Part shown: positions 7,832 through 15,436 of the stretch, one piece after another
Layout of the letters: every line of letters begins with the position of its first letter
Numbering within the stretch: position 1 is the stretch's first letter
NCBI GenBank assembly: GCA_026195905.1
Contig: JAPHRE010000040.1
Span: 65,363 to 110,813 of the forward strand
Length of the DNA stretch: 45,451 nucleotides
Direction: 5' to 3'
Origin: Pseudopelagicola sp.
Lineage (GTDB): Bacteria; Pseudomonadota; Alphaproteobacteria; Rhodobacterales; Rhodobacteraceae
Made by a program: the position numbers and the translations under genes
The notes under the pieces: model-generated
Told to the model about the DNA's origin: nothing
What the model saw: the letters and a program-made list of their open reading frames with translations, nothing else
Databases searched by the model: none

Positions 7832-7861
7832 AAGGCCGGCCCCTCGGGACCGGCCTTTTTC
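7832..7861 (+). terminator. Rho-independent terminator after the BI-1 gene
   Basis: AAGGCCGGCCC and GGGACCGGCCTT form a strong stem around a TC-rich loop, followed by TTTTTCTTT. It lies 25 bases after the stop codon. Confidence 0.85.
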
Positions 7862-7972
7862 TTTGCATTCGCCTTTGCATCGGCAATATTTCGCGGCCCC
7901 TCAAAAATGGGGATTCCCTTTCGACCGACCTAAAGCCATATTTCCGGCAAATAATGTTTACGGAGACGCCCC

Positions 7973-8416
7973 ATGTCCATCAGCCGCCTCGCCCTCGCCG
8001 CCGCACTCGGCAGCACCGCCCACGCCGCCACAGCCGAGACCGCAGCGCCCAAAGACGTATGGCAGGTGCTTGACCAGATCGAGATCGAAGAGGTCATCAC
8101 CGAGACCTCCTACGAGGTGCGCAAAACCTTCCCCGAGGCCCTGCGCAAAGGTGCGCTTGAGATCGAGATCACGGGCTACGCCGTGCCCGCCCTGCCCGGC
8201 GATACCATCCGCGAGTTGATCCTTGTGTCTGACATGGGCCTTTGCCCCCTTTGCGGCGGGACCGACCACGGTGCCAGCCTTCAGGTCGCCCTCAACGACA
8301 CCATCCCCACCTTCGAAGAAAGCCGCCGCGTGACCCTGCGTGGCACCCTCTCGGCGGTGACGGACCCCGAGACATGGCAGGCCGCCATCCTCGAAAACGC
8401 CACCATTATCGAATAG
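7973..8416 (+). CDS. Small exported protein with CxxC motif, DUF3299-like
   Basis: A 147-residue protein with a short signal peptide (hydrophobic residues 5-14, probable cleavage after AHA near residue 18). The mature part contains LEIEITGYAVP, a CPLCGG motif with cysteines at 91 and 94, and a C-terminal RGTLSAVTDPETWQAA segment. This order (beta strands, small Cys motif, then a short beta-rich end) is reminiscent of DUF3299-type periplasmic proteins, which often accompany ABC export systems, but I am not sure of the match. The two cysteines could bind a metal or form a disulfide. GGAG lies upstream of the ATG. It is flanked by a terminator upstream and has no operon partner. Confidence 0.6.
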   Translation: MSISRLALAAALGSTAHAATAETAAPKDVWQVLDQIEIEEVITETSYEVRKTFPEALRKGALEIEITGYAVPALPGDTIRELILVSDMGLCPLCGGTDHGASLQVALNDTIPTFEESRRVTLRGTLSAVTDPETWQAAILENATIIE

Positions 8417-8612
8417 CCCACGCTCAAAATCTGCGCCGGACCAGAGTCCGGGGCAGACAAGGCCGGATCGACCCGTCGGGACATCTACGTCGCCGTCGTC
8501 GGATCAGCCTTGCGCGCAGACCGGATCGAAACACTTGAAACCGTGAGAGACATAGCGCGGCATCCTTCCACGCCTGTGCTCCAAGACACGACCCGACCGA
8601 ATACAGCAACGC

Positions 8613-8639
8613 AAAAAGCCGCGCCAAAACGGCACGGCT
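8613..8639 (-). terminator. Rho-independent terminator after rpmG
   Basis: On the minus strand AGCCGTGCC and GGCGCGGCT (one wobble) flank a GTTTT loop and are followed by TTTTT. It lies 25-50 bases downstream of the rpmG stop. The remaining bases between 8417 and 8612 hold no gene I can support. Confidence 0.75.
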
Positions 8640-8663
8640 CCTGCATGTATTAGAAAGGCGATC

Positions 8664-8831
8664 TTACTTGATCTTGCCTTCTTTATACTCGACGTGCTTA
8701 CGCACCACCGGGTCGTACTTACGTACAACCATCTTTTCGGTCATGGTGCGTGCGTTTTTCTTGGTCACGTAGAAATGGCCCGTGCCCGCGGTCGAGTTCA
8801 GACGGATCTTGATGGTCGTCGGCTTCGCCAT
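8664..8831 (-). CDS. rpmG: 50S ribosomal protein L33
   Basis: A 55-residue basic protein beginning [19 protein letters not shown] and ending YKEGKIK, the E. coli-like L33 of the large ribosomal subunit near the E site. It has no cysteine, so it is the zinc-independent form. The ATG at 8831 follows AGGAG; an extension to 8915 is not supported. It has its own terminator and appears monocistronic. It is divergent from the ATP-grasp array. Confidence 0.96.
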   Translation of the reverse strand: MAKPTTIKIRLNSTAGTGHFYVTKKNARTMTEKMVVRKYDPVVRKHVEYKEGKIK

Positions 8832-9035
8832 TGTTTTTCTCCTGCGCCGGGCAGCCGCAGCGCCCGTGAAATTCTCATGAAACCCGCCTTGTAAGGATGC
8901 GTGGCCCCGAGTCAATGGGCCTGATCCCTGAAATCAGGACAAATTCAAAAAATCCGCGTCGGAAAGGCATATTCGGCTATCCTCCGCCGCCCTGCCTGAC
9001 ATAAAACGCAGGAAACACAAAATAGAGGGCGCGCG

Positions 9036-10076
9036 ATGAAACCGCAAATGACAGAGGCTTGCCGGGATCTCGTTGAGGGGGTTCAACACAGGATGAAACG
9101 GGCCAAACGGCAGGCACTGCTCCATCCGCGCGCCGACCGGCAACGCTTCATCTACGACAACACCTTCCGCAACGAAATTGAGGCCGTCGCCTATTTTCTT
9201 GCCGAGAACATTGGCCGCATTCCCGATTTCAATACCCCCGAGACCTACCCCGAATTGATGCGCGGGCAATTCCTGACCCACCCCAACCCGCTGATGTCGA
9301 TCGCTGCCGACAAGATCGCCATGCGCGATTATTGCGATCTATTCGATCTGCCAATCCGTCCGCCAAACCTCATCGCGACATTCGACTCCCCTGATGAACT
9401 CGACCTGCGCGATCTGCCCGAAACCTGCATGATCAAGATCAACGATGGCTGCAAAATGCATATCCTGCACGGGCCGGGCATGCCGGTGACGCCCTTCGCC
9501 TATCGCCTGTTTCTGTATAAATACTGGAATATTGATCACTGGCGGCGTCATGCAGAACTGCATTACCGCGATATTCCCAAACGCATCCTTGTCGAAGAGG
9601 CGCTGTTGCCAATGAAGATGCTTCGCGAGCCGAGTGTGTTCTGCGCTATGGGCGATCCCTATGTGATCATCGATTCAAAACACCGCACCGCCCTCAAAGA
9701 GCACCTGAAGCCGCTTGAATTCGCAAGAGGGCGCTGGCAATCGGCCCCGCTCTCCCATTTTGGAACCAAGGCGGAAACCGATGCCATGCTGCAAACGGCG
9801 CGTCTTTTGTCCCAACATCTTGCCCATTGTCGCATTGATTTCATGCGCCTCGGAGACCGCCTGTGCCTGTGCGAAATCACCATATCGCCAAGCGGCTACT
9901 ACGTTCCCCTCGACAGCCAAGAGCAATCCACATTGCGCACCGACCTGATCGACAGCGACCGCTTTCCGGATATCGTCGACGCCGGGCGCAAGATTGCCGC
10001 AACCCTTGGCCGCTCACCCGATACAAGCTTTGGCCACTTCGCTGGCGACCCCCGTCTCTCCACGGGCGGCCAATAA
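9036..10076 (+). CDS. TupA-like ATP-grasp protein, array member 1
   Basis: A 346-residue protein, first of four tandem paralogues. The likely domain is TupA-like ATP-grasp, named after a protein implicated in teichuronopeptide synthesis; members are thought to form amide bonds on surface polymers. The pattern LTHPNPLMSIAADKIAMRDY, the ATP-binding Lys in IKINDGCKM (about residue 134), LVEEALLP and a late CRIDFM-CEIT pair follow the family's order. The usual NHGSG-like glycine loop is NDGC here. It lacks roughly a dozen residues before the KPLE segment compared with its three neighbours and is the most diverged copy. No signal peptide, so cytoplasmic. An AGAGGG site precedes the ATG. The true substrate is unknown. 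Confidence 0.72.
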   Translation: MKPQMTEACRDLVEGVQHRMKRAKRQALLHPRADRQRFIYDNTFRNEIEAVAYFLAENIGRIPDFNTPETYPELMRGQFLTHPNPLMSIAADKIAMRDYCDLFDLPIRPPNLIATFDSPDELDLRDLPETCMIKINDGCKMHILHGPGMPVTPFAYRLFLYKYWNIDHWRRHAELHYRDIPKRILVEEALLPMKMLREPSVFCAMGDPYVIIDSKHRTALKEHLKPLEFARGRWQSAPLSHFGTKAETDAMLQTARLLSQHLAHCRIDFMRLGDRLCLCEITISPSGYYVPLDSQEQSTLRTDLIDSDRFPDIVDAGRKIAATLGRSPDTSFGHFAGDPRLSTGGQ

Positions 10077-10092
10077 TAGACTAGGATCAAGC

Positions 10093-11181
10093 ATGCCCGC
10101 CTCGACCTCCCCCCCAATGACCGAAGACTGCCGCGACTTCGTTGCCGGGGTGGAAAAGCGCGCCCAAGACGCCACACGCCGGGCGCGTTTTCTACCCCGC
10201 AAAGAGCGTCAGGCCTTTATCTACGACAACACCTTCCGCAACGATATCGAAGCCGTCGCCTATCCGCTGGCGCATGTGCTTGGCCGGGTGCCGGATTTCG
10301 CCAACCCGACCGCCTATTGCGAAAAGATGCGCGGCCTCTATCTCACGCACCCCAACCCGCTCATGGCGCTGGCGGCGGACAAGGTGGATATGCACCGCCT
10401 TTGCGACCACCTCGACACACCAATACGCCCCCCCAAGCTTTACGCCGCCTATGACGACCCCAGCGCGCTTGACCTCACAACGCTGCCGGAAACCGCCATG
10501 CTCAAGGTCAGCGATGGCTGCAATATGAATATTCTGCACGGTCCCGGCCTGCCGATAACGCCCTTCGCTTATCGGTTTTTCCTTTGGAAATACTGGCATA
10601 TCGAACACTGGCGGCGACATGGAGAGCTGCATTACCGCGACATCCCGCGCCGTATTATGCTCGAAGAAGCCCTGCTGCCCATCGAATCCTTGACCGAGAC
10701 CTGTTTCTTCTGCGCCTTTGAGACGCCCTATATGCTTTTGACGAAACATGGCTACGCGCCCACCAAATCCTACGCGACTATGGGCGGCTACCTCGCCCTT
10801 GAAGAGCGCCTGAAACCGATTGAACGCGCGTCCAAAACCAAGAAACCAACCTTTGAGGAGGCCTGCCCCGCCCAACACCGCGACGCAATGTTTGAAACCG
10901 CCCGCCTCATTGGCGCGCACCTGCCAAGCTCCCGCGTCGACTTTATGTTCCACGGCGATCACTGCTACCTCGGGGAAATCACCGTCTCCTCCGCAGCCTA
11001 TGTGATGACCCACGAAACCCAAGAACAGGAAGACCTCAGAAGCAACCTGATTGACGTCTCCCGCCTGCCCGATTGCCTCGCCTCCGCCCGCAAGATCGCT
11101 GCCGCCCTCGACTGGCCCACCGAGCCGAGCTTTGGCCACTACGCCCCCGACGACCCCCGCCTTGCAACCGGGGGGCAATAG
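10093..11181 (+). CDS. TupA-like ATP-grasp protein, array member 2
   Basis: A 362-residue paralogue starting at ATG 10093 after AGGA, 16 bases behind member 1; the frame is open further upstream inside that gene but without a supporting site. Family features are FIYDNTFRNDIEAVAYPLA (42-60), THPNPLMALAADKVDM (85-100), the putative ATP-contacting K138 followed by SDGC, LEEALLP (190-196), RVDFM (281-285) and GEIT (294-297), the last two giving the expected acidic metal ligands. The C-terminus is the shared tail SFGHYAPDDPRLATGGQ. Compared with member 1 it has the longer region around 215-240. It is probably co-transcribed with the other three. Confidence 0.72.
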   Translation: MPASTSPPMTEDCRDFVAGVEKRAQDATRRARFLPRKERQAFIYDNTFRNDIEAVAYPLAHVLGRVPDFANPTAYCEKMRGLYLTHPNPLMALAADKVDMHRLCDHLDTPIRPPKLYAAYDDPSALDLTTLPETAMLKVSDGCNMNILHGPGLPITPFAYRFFLWKYWHIEHWRRHGELHYRDIPRRIMLEEALLPIESLTETCFFCAFETPYMLLTKHGYAPTKSYATMGGYLALEERLKPIERASKTKKPTFEEACPAQHRDAMFETARLIGAHLPSSRVDFMFHGDHCYLGEITVSSAAYVMTHETQEQEDLRSNLIDVSRLPDCLASARKIAAALDWPTEPSFGHYAPDDPRLATGGQ

Positions 11182-11189
11182 ACCACGCC

Positions 11190-12278
11190 ATGTTTGCCCC
11201 CTTGCCCGCGCCGCCAACCCCAGAATGCCAGTCGTTTATCAAGCGCGTGGAACAGCGAAAGCAACAGGCGCGGCGCAAGGCGCTCTTGCTCCCCCGTACC
11301 AAACGCCAAGCCTATATCTACGAGCACACGTTCGAAAACGAGATTGAGGCCGTCGCCTATCCCCTCGCCAAAGCCATTGGACGTGTGCCCAATTTCGCCG
11401 CCCCCGCGCTCTATGCGGAAAAACTACGCAGCCTCTACCTCACGCACCCAAATCCGCTTTTGTCGCTCGTCTCGGACAAGGTGACTTTGCCGCGCTATTG
11501 CGCCTACCTCGACACACCGATCCGCCCGCCCGAACAGATCGCCGCATATGACGACCCAAGCGCACTTGACCTGACAACGCTGCCCGAATCCGCCATGCTC
11601 AAAGTGAGCGACGGCTGCAAGATGAATATCCTGCACGGCCCCGGCATGCCGGTCACGCCCGTCTCCTATCGTTTCTTTCTCTATAAATATTGGCATATCG
11701 ACCACTGGCGGCGTCATTCCGAACTGCACTACCGCGACATCCCGCGCCGCCTCCTGGTCGAAGACGCGCTCTTGCCGGTTGAGGGCATTCGCGAAACAGG
11801 CGTCTTTTGCGCCTTTGGCAAACCCTACATGGCCATCACCAAAGGTCGCTACACCAGCACCAATTTCGGGGCGAGCATCCACGGCATCCTCGCCCTCGAA
11901 GACCGCCTGAAACCCCTCGAATCCTATCTCCACATGCGCCCGCCTCCCTTCGACGAGGCTTTCCCGAAACCGTTTCGCGACGCAATGTTCGAAACCACAC
12001 GACGAGTCGCCGCGCCCCTGCCCCACTGCCGGGTTGATTTCATGATGCTACGGGATCGCTGTGTGCTCGGGGAAATTACGATCTCCCCCGTTGCCCTATG
12101 CGACTATTATCACGACCCCGCACAGCAAAAACTTGAAAGCGACCTTTACGATTTCTCCAAACTCCCCGACACGCTCAAGAAAGCCCGCGAAATCGCCACC
12201 GCCCTTGACTGGCCCACCGAGCCGAGCTTTGGCCACTACGCCCCCGACGATCCCCGCCTTGCGACCGGAGGGCAATAA
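11190..12278 (+). CDS. TupA-like ATP-grasp protein, array member 3
   Basis: A 362-residue paralogue, ATG at 11190 only 8 bases after the previous stop; its ribosome binding site is weak (a G-run about 14 bases upstream), which suggests translational coupling. The frame stays open back to 11073 but that part lies inside member 2 and does not align with the family. Core motifs match the neighbours: YIYEHTFENEIEAVAYPLA, LTHPNPLLSLVSDKV, LKVSDGCKMNILHGPGMP, HWRRHSELHYRDIPRR, CRVDFM and GEITISP. It ends with the same SFGHYAPDDPRLATGGQ tail as member 2. The 3' 125 bases are nearly identical to those of member 4. Confidence 0.72.
   Translation: MFAPLPAPPTPECQSFIKRVEQRKQQARRKALLLPRTKRQAYIYEHTFENEIEAVAYPLAKAIGRVPNFAAPALYAEKLRSLYLTHPNPLLSLVSDKVTLPRYCAYLDTPIRPPEQIAAYDDPSALDLTTLPESAMLKVSDGCKMNILHGPGMPVTPVSYRFFLYKYWHIDHWRRHSELHYRDIPRRLLVEDALLPVEGIRETGVFCAFGKPYMAITKGRYTSTNFGASIHGILALEDRLKPLESYLHMRPPPFDEAFPKPFRDAMFETTRRVAAPLPHCRVDFMMLRDRCVLGEITISPVALCDYYHDPAQQKLESDLYDFSKLPDTLKKAREIATALDWPTEPSFGHYAPDDPRLATGGQ
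12153..12276 (+). repeat. Near-identical 3' end shared by ATP-grasp members 3 and 4 (copy 1)
   Basis: The last 124 bases or so of member 3 match 13258-13381 with about seven differences counted by eye (roughly 94 percent). Immediately upstream the two genes differ strongly. Part of the block (about 44 bases starting GACTGGCCCACC) is also identical in member 2. Confidence 0.8.
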
Positions 12279-12291
12279 GGACAAACACATC

Positions 12292-13383
12292 ATGTCAGGA
12301 CCGAAATTCGCCGCCGAAATGACCTCCGACTGCCGCGCCTTTGTCGACCGTATCGAAGGCCGTGCCCGCACGGCCCGACGTAAGGCGGCACTCCTACCGC
12401 GCGTGAAACGTCAGGCTTTTATCTACAACGCCACCTTCCAAAATGACATTGAGGCCGTTGCCTATCCACTGGCCAAGGTGCTCAAACGCATACCCGATTT
12501 TCTCACCCCCAAAACCTATTGTGAAAAAATCAGGATCCTCTACCTCACCCATCCCAATCCCCTGATGCCGCTCGCGGCCGACAAGGTCGATATGCACCGC
12601 CTCTGCGACCATCTCGACCCGCCAATCAAGCCGCCCGCGCTCTACGCGAGCTTTAACGATCCCCACGATCTCGACCTCAGAAATCTGCCGGAAAACACCA
12701 TGCTCAAAGTCGCGGATGGCTGTAAGATGAACATGCTACACGGCCCCGGCATGCCCATAACCCCATTTGCCTATCGTCGCTTCCTGCGTCAAAACTGGCA
12801 CTTCGATCACTGGCGCAGACACGGCGAACTTCACTACCGAGATATCCCCCGTCGCCTGCTTCTCGAAGAGGCTCTGCTGCCCATCGAAGGGTTAACCGAA
12901 ACCTGCATCTTCTGCGCATTCGGCGCCCCCTACATGACGCTGACCAAAAGCGACTATGGCGCAAATAAACCTGCGGGCAAGAACGGCGGCTATACCGCCC
13001 TCGCGCCACATCTGAAACTACTAGAGCCATATGCCGATTTCGTGCCACAGCCGATGGATTTCGCCCTTCCGCCCCAACACCGTGAGGCGATGCTCAAAAC
13101 CGCCCGCATCCTAAGCGCGGCCCTGCCCAATTGCCGGGTCGATTTCATGTTTCTGGGGGATCAATGCTATCTTGGTGAAATCACCATATCCTCCGCGGCG
13201 CTCACAAAACCCTATGAGGAGCGCGCGAGAGAAGAGCTTCTCGGCTCCCTCTACGACTTTTCCAAACTCCCCGACACGCTCAAGAAAGCCCGCAAAATCG
13301 CCGCCGCCCTAGACTGGCCCACCGAGCCGAGCTTTGGCCACTACACCCCCGACGATCCCCGCCTTGCGACCGGGGGGCACTAA
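12292..13383 (+). CDS. TupA-like ATP-grasp protein, array member 4
   Basis: A 363-residue paralogue, last of the array, from ATG 12292 (13 bases after the previous stop, with AAGGA upstream). The open frame extends back to 12061 inside member 3 and is not part of the gene. It carries FIYNATFQNDIEAVAYPLA, LTHPNPLMPLAADKVDM, LKVADGCKMNMLHGPGMP, LLEEALLP, CRVDFM and GEITISS, then the shared tail ending TGGH in place of TGGQ. The gene is convergent with rnpB; a T-rich stretch between them at 13384-13400 may terminate rnpB. Function is as uncertain as for the other copies. Confidence 0.72.
   Translation: MSGPKFAAEMTSDCRAFVDRIEGRARTARRKAALLPRVKRQAFIYNATFQNDIEAVAYPLAKVLKRIPDFLTPKTYCEKIRILYLTHPNPLMPLAADKVDMHRLCDHLDPPIKPPALYASFNDPHDLDLRNLPENTMLKVADGCKMNMLHGPGMPITPFAYRRFLRQNWHFDHWRRHGELHYRDIPRRLLLEEALLPIEGLTETCIFCAFGAPYMTLTKSDYGANKPAGKNGGYTALAPHLKLLEPYADFVPQPMDFALPPQHREAMLKTARILSAALPNCRVDFMFLGDQCYLGEITISSAALTKPYEERAREELLGSLYDFSKLPDTLKKARKIAAALDWPTEPSFGHYTPDDPRLATGGH
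13258..13381 (+). repeat. Near-identical 3' end shared by ATP-grasp members 3 and 4 (copy 2)
   Basis: This is the counterpart of 12153-12276 at the end of member 4. The sharp edge of similarity suggests gene conversion or recombination limited to the 3' ends. Confidence 0.8.
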
Positions 13384-13404
13384 AAAAGAGGGCAATAAAC
13401 GCGC

Positions 13405-13800
13405 AGAGAGCCTATAAGCCGGATTCTGTCCAAGGGGTTGCCCCCTCTGGATGACCATTCTTCTTGAGAGCGCGTTACCGCGCCCCCTCTAGCTGCCAAC
13501 CCGGACCTCTGGGCCAAAGCGTCCCTGCGGCGATATCCCGAAGGATCAATCCCGCGCGAGGTCCCTATTCGGCATTGCTCCCGGTGGGGCTTGCCATGCC
13601 ACCCCTGTTACCAGCGGCGCGGTGGGCTCTTACCCCACCTTTTCACCCTTGCCCCCGCAAGCGAGGGCGGTTTGTTCTCTGTGGCGCTTTCCCTCGGGTT
13701 TCCCCGGCCGGGCGTTACCCGGCACCGTTGCCTTGTGGAGTCCGGACTTTCCTCGCAGACCTTGCGGCCCCCGCGGCCATCCAGCCCTCTGCGCCTCGCT
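13405..13800 (-). ncRNA. rnpB: RNase P RNA, bacterial type A
   Basis: The catalytic RNA of RNase P, which trims 5' leaders from tRNA precursors. On the minus strand the 5' part contains the conserved GAGGAAAGTCCGGACTCC region (one strand of P4) and the 3' part contains ACAGAATCCGGCTTATAGGC (the other strand of P4 and the 3' end). The distance, about 400 bases, fits an alphaproteobacterial type A RNA. Exact ends are estimates to within about 6 bases. Frames open through this region are not genes. It sits downstream of the amidase gene and convergent to the ATP-grasp array. Confidence 0.96.
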
Positions 13801-13829
13801 GACTTAGGCGCTCATGCGCCCTGCGTCAA
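13801..13829 (-). promoter_or_regulatory. Candidate rnpB promoter
   Basis: On the minus strand TTGACG (13829-13824) is followed after 17 bases by TAAGTC (13806-13801). The -35 is good and the -10 moderate. Transcription would start at about 13794, close to the expected 5' end of RNase P RNA. Confidence 0.5.
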
Positions 13830-13862
13830 TCGGCGGGATGGGCGGAAAGGTCAGGATTTTTT

Positions 13863-13883
13863 GAGTATTTTTACCAAGATGAA
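13863..13883 (-). repeat. Interspersed motif, copy overlapping the amidase stop codon
   Basis: Read on the minus strand this is TTCATCTTGGTAAAAATACT and one more C, matching 24021-24041 at all but one base. The amidase stop codon TAA lies inside it, so the repeat supplies its last few codons. Confidence 0.6.
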
Positions 13884-14554
13884 GAACAAGCCCGCGCCAT
13901 TCCGGCGGCGATTTGCATGTCTTCGGCGGCCAATGCGCCCCGCCCCCAAGGTCGAAACCGCAGGCGCACAGCCCGCAGCAAAACCTCGTCCCCTACATCA
14001 GGAAAACCAAAGCCCCGCGCCGCATCGCGAAAGGCCCGCCAATCGGGCACGCCTGGCGCGGCCTTGGACAAGCCAAGCGCCAATCCCTGCCGCGCCAGCC
14101 GTGCCCAATCAAACCTCGGCCCCGGATCGTCCTTGCGCATCGGGGCCATGTCGGAATGCCCAATCACGCCCGCTGGCGCGATGCTCCAACGCGCCATGAT
14201 CCCCGCCATGAGCACCTCAAGCGCCGCCATCTGCGGCTCGGAAAAAGGATGATCGCCCCGGTTGGCCAACTCAATGCCGATCGACCGGGAATTGACGTCG
14301 GTGATATCGCGCCATTGTCCCGCGCCCGCATGCCAGGCCCGCGCCGCTTCCTCGACCATCTGCCAGACGCGGCCATCCTCTGCGATCAGGTAATGCGCCG
14401 AAACCTCGACCGTGGGATCACAGAGCCGCGCAAGCGCTGCCTCGGCGCTCTGCATCGCGGTATAATGCAGGACGATCATATCGGGCCGCGCGCCATTGCG
14501 GCGCGGCCCATAACTCTCGCAAGGCTGCCGCCGGATATCCGGCGCGCCACTCAC
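13871..14554 (-). CDS. N-acetylmuramoyl-L-alanine amidase (Amidase_2, AmiD-like)
   Basis: A 227-residue zinc amidase that cleaves the bond between muramic acid and the stem peptide of peptidoglycan fragments. Visible motifs are IVLHYTAM with the first zinc histidine at about residue 30, SAHYLI, RSIGIELANRG with the conserved Glu, and GHSDMAPMRKDDPG carrying the second His and the downstream Asp. A C-terminal helical part after residue 165 may be a peptidoglycan-binding-like domain. No clear signal peptide is visible, which favours cytoplasmic recycling (AmpD-like) or leaderless export. Its start overlaps the stop of the upstream Excalibur lipoprotein by 4 bases, so the two are coupled. The last residues are encoded within a dispersed repeat. 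Confidence 0.85.
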   Translation of the reverse strand: MSGAPDIRRQPCESYGPRRNGARPDMIVLHYTAMQSAEAALARLCDPTVEVSAHYLIAEDGRVWQMVEEAARAWHAGAGQWRDITDVNSRSIGIELANRGDHPFSEPQMAALEVLMAGIMARWSIAPAGVIGHSDMAPMRKDDPGPRFDWARLARQGLALGLSKAAPGVPDWRAFRDAARGFGFPDVGDEVLLRAVRLRFRPWGRGALAAEDMQIAAGMARACSSSW

Positions 14555-15402
14555 CCGCCGCGCGCCGCGCGCCGGTAAGGCTCCGGGTTCCAGCCGCAGG
14601 CATAGCCGTCGCCGTCAGGATCAAGCCCCATACGGTCGCGTTTGGGGCCACCTGCGGCCAAGAAGGCCGATTGTGCGTCATTGGAGGTTGGAAATTCCGC
14701 GCAGGCTTTAGCCGAACGCGATTTGGGCAACAGGTTGATCCGCCGATAGGCCTTGGTCCCGACCGGATGTGTCAGACTCAGCGCATAGGCGACGATATTC
14801 GGCCCGGTGTCGGTGCGCTTGGGCACCGCCGTGGGCTGAATGACCTTGTAATTGTCGCGGTTCGCCTGAAGCCGTGCCGCATCATCCTGGATCGACCGGC
14901 GCGACCCGACAGCTTCGAAGTCATTTTCGTCCGAGATACCGGGGTTATCCCTCAGCACCGGCGCCGGATTGCTCGGGCTGGCATGCACGATACCATCCGA
15001 CGTGGTCTGCGGCGCGCCGGGCGCACGCACACGCGGCCCGTCAGCCTCTCCTGTGGCATCCGCTTCAAGCGCGCCAAGGGCCGCCGCCGCAACCGCACTC
15101 GCCTCTGACGCAGGGTGCGCAGCGGTCGCACGCGGCGTCGCCGCGAGGGCCGTGGTCGCCATCGGCGCCCCCACAGAAGCCTGTGAACGGGCGGGGGGGG
15201 ATCGTGGCGTCGGGGGGGCGGACAGCGCCTCTCCCGACACCGACCTTGCGGGCGGTATCGCCGCTATGACCGTGTCATTGCTTGGGGCCGGGCGGGGCGA
15301 AAGATTGGCATTGTCAAACCCAACACCCGCCGCACTGTCGGGGATGGCCGGTTGACAAGCGGCCAGCGCCAAAACGGCGCAACCGGTTAGAATAGCTCGC
15401 AT
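14551..15402 (-). CDS. Lipoprotein with C-terminal Excalibur-like calcium-binding motif
   Basis: A 283-residue probable lipoprotein. The signal peptide ends in ALAAC with the lipidated cysteine at residue 16. A long Ala/Pro-rich low-complexity linker covers about 20-150. The C-terminal part has a conserved block (IVAYALSLTHPVGTKAYRR) and ends DRMGLDPDGDGYACGWNPEPYR, which matches the Excalibur pattern DxDxDGxxC of extracellular calcium-binding modules. It is likely tethered in the cell envelope and, being translationally coupled to an amidase, may work on peptidoglycan. The partner reaction is unknown. Confidence 0.75.
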   Translation of the reverse strand: MRAILTGCAVLALAACQPAIPDSAAGVGFDNANLSPRPAPSNDTVIAAIPPARSVSGEALSAPPTPRSPPARSQASVGAPMATTALAATPRATAAHPASEASAVAAAALGALEADATGEADGPRVRAPGAPQTTSDGIVHASPSNPAPVLRDNPGISDENDFEAVGSRRSIQDDAARLQANRDNYKVIQPTAVPKRTDTGPNIVAYALSLTHPVGTKAYRRINLLPKSRSAKACAEFPTSNDAQSAFLAAGGPKRDRMGLDPDGDGYACGWNPEPYRRAARGG

Positions 15403-15436
15403 AACGAGGACCTGCTCAATTTTGTTTTGAGCCGTT

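Noticed and set aside
8915-9004. A 29-codon frame just before the ATP-grasp array, considered as a possible precursor peptide
   Set aside because: There is no good ribosome binding site, no leader-like or repeated core motif, and no other sign of a peptide-modifying system.
9994-10092. N-terminal extension of ATP-grasp member 2 into member 1
   Set aside because: The extension overlaps the end of member 1, does not align with the other copies, and the ATG at 10093 has its own AGGA.
13464-13807. Several open frames within 13464-13807
   Set aside because: The region is RNase P RNA on the minus strand; the frames are by-products.
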